A DNA stretch of 14,245 nt from Desulfobulbus sp. (GTDB lineage Bacteria > Desulfobacterota > Desulfobulbia > Desulfobulbales > Desulfobulbaceae), in assembly GCA_011051825.1 (NCBI GenBank), contig DRKH01000409.1:1-14245 (forward strand), in the 5' to 3' direction. This document shows positions 13,302 to 14,245 of the stretch, in pieces. The notes under the pieces were generated by a model. That model did no database searches and was not told where the DNA came from. It worked only from the letters and a program-made list of their open reading frames with translations. How positions within the stretch are numbered: position 1 is the first letter of the stretch; each line of letters begins with the position of its first letter. A program made the position numbers and the translations under genes.

Positions 13302-14245
13302 ATGACCTTTCAGGTAAGTAAAGAAGAAGGCCTTTTTTACCGGCAGAGCCTGTTTGATCAGGCCAGAAGAGTGGTGGTCAAGGTCGGGAGCGCCGTATTG
13401 ACTGATCACGAGGGCCTGAACCAGCCGGTGATTGAGAGCCTGGCCCGGCAGATTTCCTTTCTCTGCTCTACCGGCCGGGAGGTTATCCTGGTCAGCTCCG
13501 GTGCAGTGGCAGCCGGCCGGCAGCGACTTGGCGTGTCCGGACAGGGCCGGAGCGGGCTTAAAGTCAAACAGGCCCTGGCGGCAATCGGCCAGGGCTTGTT
13601 GATGCAGGCCTATGAGCAGGCCTTTGCCCGGCACCGGCAGCAGGTTGCCCAGGTGCTGCTGACCCACAGTGATCTTTCCCACCGGGACCGGTACCTGAAT
13701 GTCCGCAATACAATCAATACGCTCTTTGAATTCGGGGTGGTGCCGATCATCAACGAGAACGACACGGTTTCGGTTGAAGAACTTCGTTTCGGCGACAATG
13801 ACACCCTGGGAGCCCTGATCACCAATATGATCGGGGCTGATATGTTTATCATCCTGACGGACGTGGACAGCCTGTGTACGGCCAACCCGGCAGATGATGC
13901 CACGGCCCGGCCGGTCTATACCGTTGCCACCATCGACAAACAGGTGGAAAAAATGGCGGGCAGCACCAGCTCGCAGCTGGGAACCGGCGGCATGCAGTCC
14001 AAGATCCGGGCTGCAAAAATGGTTGCCTCCTGCGGTGCCTCCTCCTTTATCGGCCCGGGAAAGAATACAAACATCCTCCAGGAGCTGTTCAGCGGCGACT
14101 TGGTTGGCACCTTTTTCCTGCCCATGTCTGAAAAAATCGGCGGTCGAAAACACTGGATTGCCCATGTCCTGCGGCCAAAAGGATTCCTGGTGGTTGACGA
14201 TGGCGCCTGCCGGGCCCTGATCGAAAGGGGCAAGAGCCTGCTGCC
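13302..14245 (+). CDS. proB: Glutamate 5-kinase (partial, C-terminus beyond the window)
   Basis: Open for 314 codons to the window edge. It catalyses ATP-dependent phosphorylation of L-glutamate, the first step of proline synthesis. The amino-acid-kinase domain shows VVVKVGSAVLT (about residues 24-34), ILVSSGAVAAGRQRLG, KQALAAIGQG, VVPIINENDTVS (near 147-157), RFGDNDTLGALI, LTDVDSLCTANP and GTGGMQSKIRAA (from about 228). From residue ~282 RKHWIAHVLRPKGFLVVDDGACRAL is the beginning of the C-terminal PUA domain, so it is the long PUA-containing form of about 370 residues. There is no visible ribosome site; the ATG lies 2 nt after the obgE TGA, so it is probably translationally coupled. Confidence 0.96.
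   Translation, partial: MTFQVSKEEGLFYRQSLFDQARRVVVKVGSAVLTDHEGLNQPVIESLARQISFLCSTGREVILVSSGAVAAGRQRLGVSGQGRSGLKVKQALAAIGQGLLMQAYEQAFARHRQQVAQVLLTHSDLSHRDRYLNVRNTINTLFEFGVVPIINENDTVSVEELRFGDNDTLGALITNMIGADMFIILTDVDSLCTANPADDATARPVYTVATIDKQVEKMAGSTSSQLGTGGMQSKIRAAKMVASCGASSFIGPGKNTNILQELFSGDLVGTFFLPMSEKIGGRKHWIAHVLRPKGFLVVDDGACRALIERGKSLL

Noticed and set aside
13230..14165. Long minus-strand open frame (311 codons) opposite proB
   Set aside because: It lies wholly opposite obgE/proB, whose conserved motifs are intact. Its composition (rich in His, Gln, Arg, Gly) is that of an antisense shadow in GC-rich coding DNA, and no family is recognisable.
1..14245. Mobile elements, prophage, defence islands, tRNA or rRNA
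   Set aside because: No transposase, integrase, toxin-antitoxin, restriction or defence gene and no tRNA-like cloverleaf were seen; the window reads as ordinary chromosome apart from the intergenic palindromes.

Overview
The window looks like core chromosome of a Gram-negative anaerobe of the Desulfobacterota (former Deltaproteobacteria), plausibly Desulfobulbales. This rests on the rplU-rpmA-obgE-proB block, a PqiC/DUF3124-containing MlaE/F/D cluster and overall protein character; it is inferred from memory of such genomes, not from a search. There is no tRNA, rRNA, CRISPR, transposase or phage gene.

Layout. Positions 1-10886 are read leftward (minus strand) and 11526-14245 rightward (plus strand), diverging from a gene-free stretch at 10887-11525. 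From left to right: the N-terminal part of a dCache membrane sensor that runs off the left edge (1-954); a Kef-type cation:proton antiporter with a C-terminal NAD-binding RCK domain (1041-2645); a gap of about 385 bp with nested palindromic repeats (2646-3029); an orphan family-3 solute-binding lipoprotein (3030-3830); then a tight leftward gene string read from 9925 down to 3940: two-CBS protein, ArsB/NhaD-family antiporter, STAS-MlaE permease, MlaF-like ATPase, MCE/MlaD (PqiB-like) protein, PqiC-like lipoprotein and DUF3124 protein. Four of the six junctions in this string overlap or lie within 3 nt and one abuts, so it is very likely one operon. Upstream of it are a structured repeat, two terminator-like hairpins and a SYLF-domain exported lipid-binding protein (10179-10886).

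The right-hand part holds ribosomal proteins L21 and L27, a strong Rho-independent terminator, the ribosome-assembly GTPase ObgE, and the start of glutamate 5-kinase ProB, cut by the right edge.

How the genes work together. The MlaE/F/D + PqiC set is a complete inner-membrane MCE lipid-transport core: permease, ATPase, periplasmic substrate-binding MCE protein and outer-membrane-type auxiliary lipoprotein. A DUF3124 protein is translationally coupled to its end and a CBS-regulated ion antiporter is coupled to its start. The most interesting hypothesis is that DUF3124 is an uncharacterised periplasmic component of this transporter, and that lipid transport is co-expressed with ion homeostasis. 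The most interesting non-coding signals are the two structured intergenic palindromes (2844-3030 and 10012-10109), a possible attenuator just before the CBS gene, and the structured leader of rplU.
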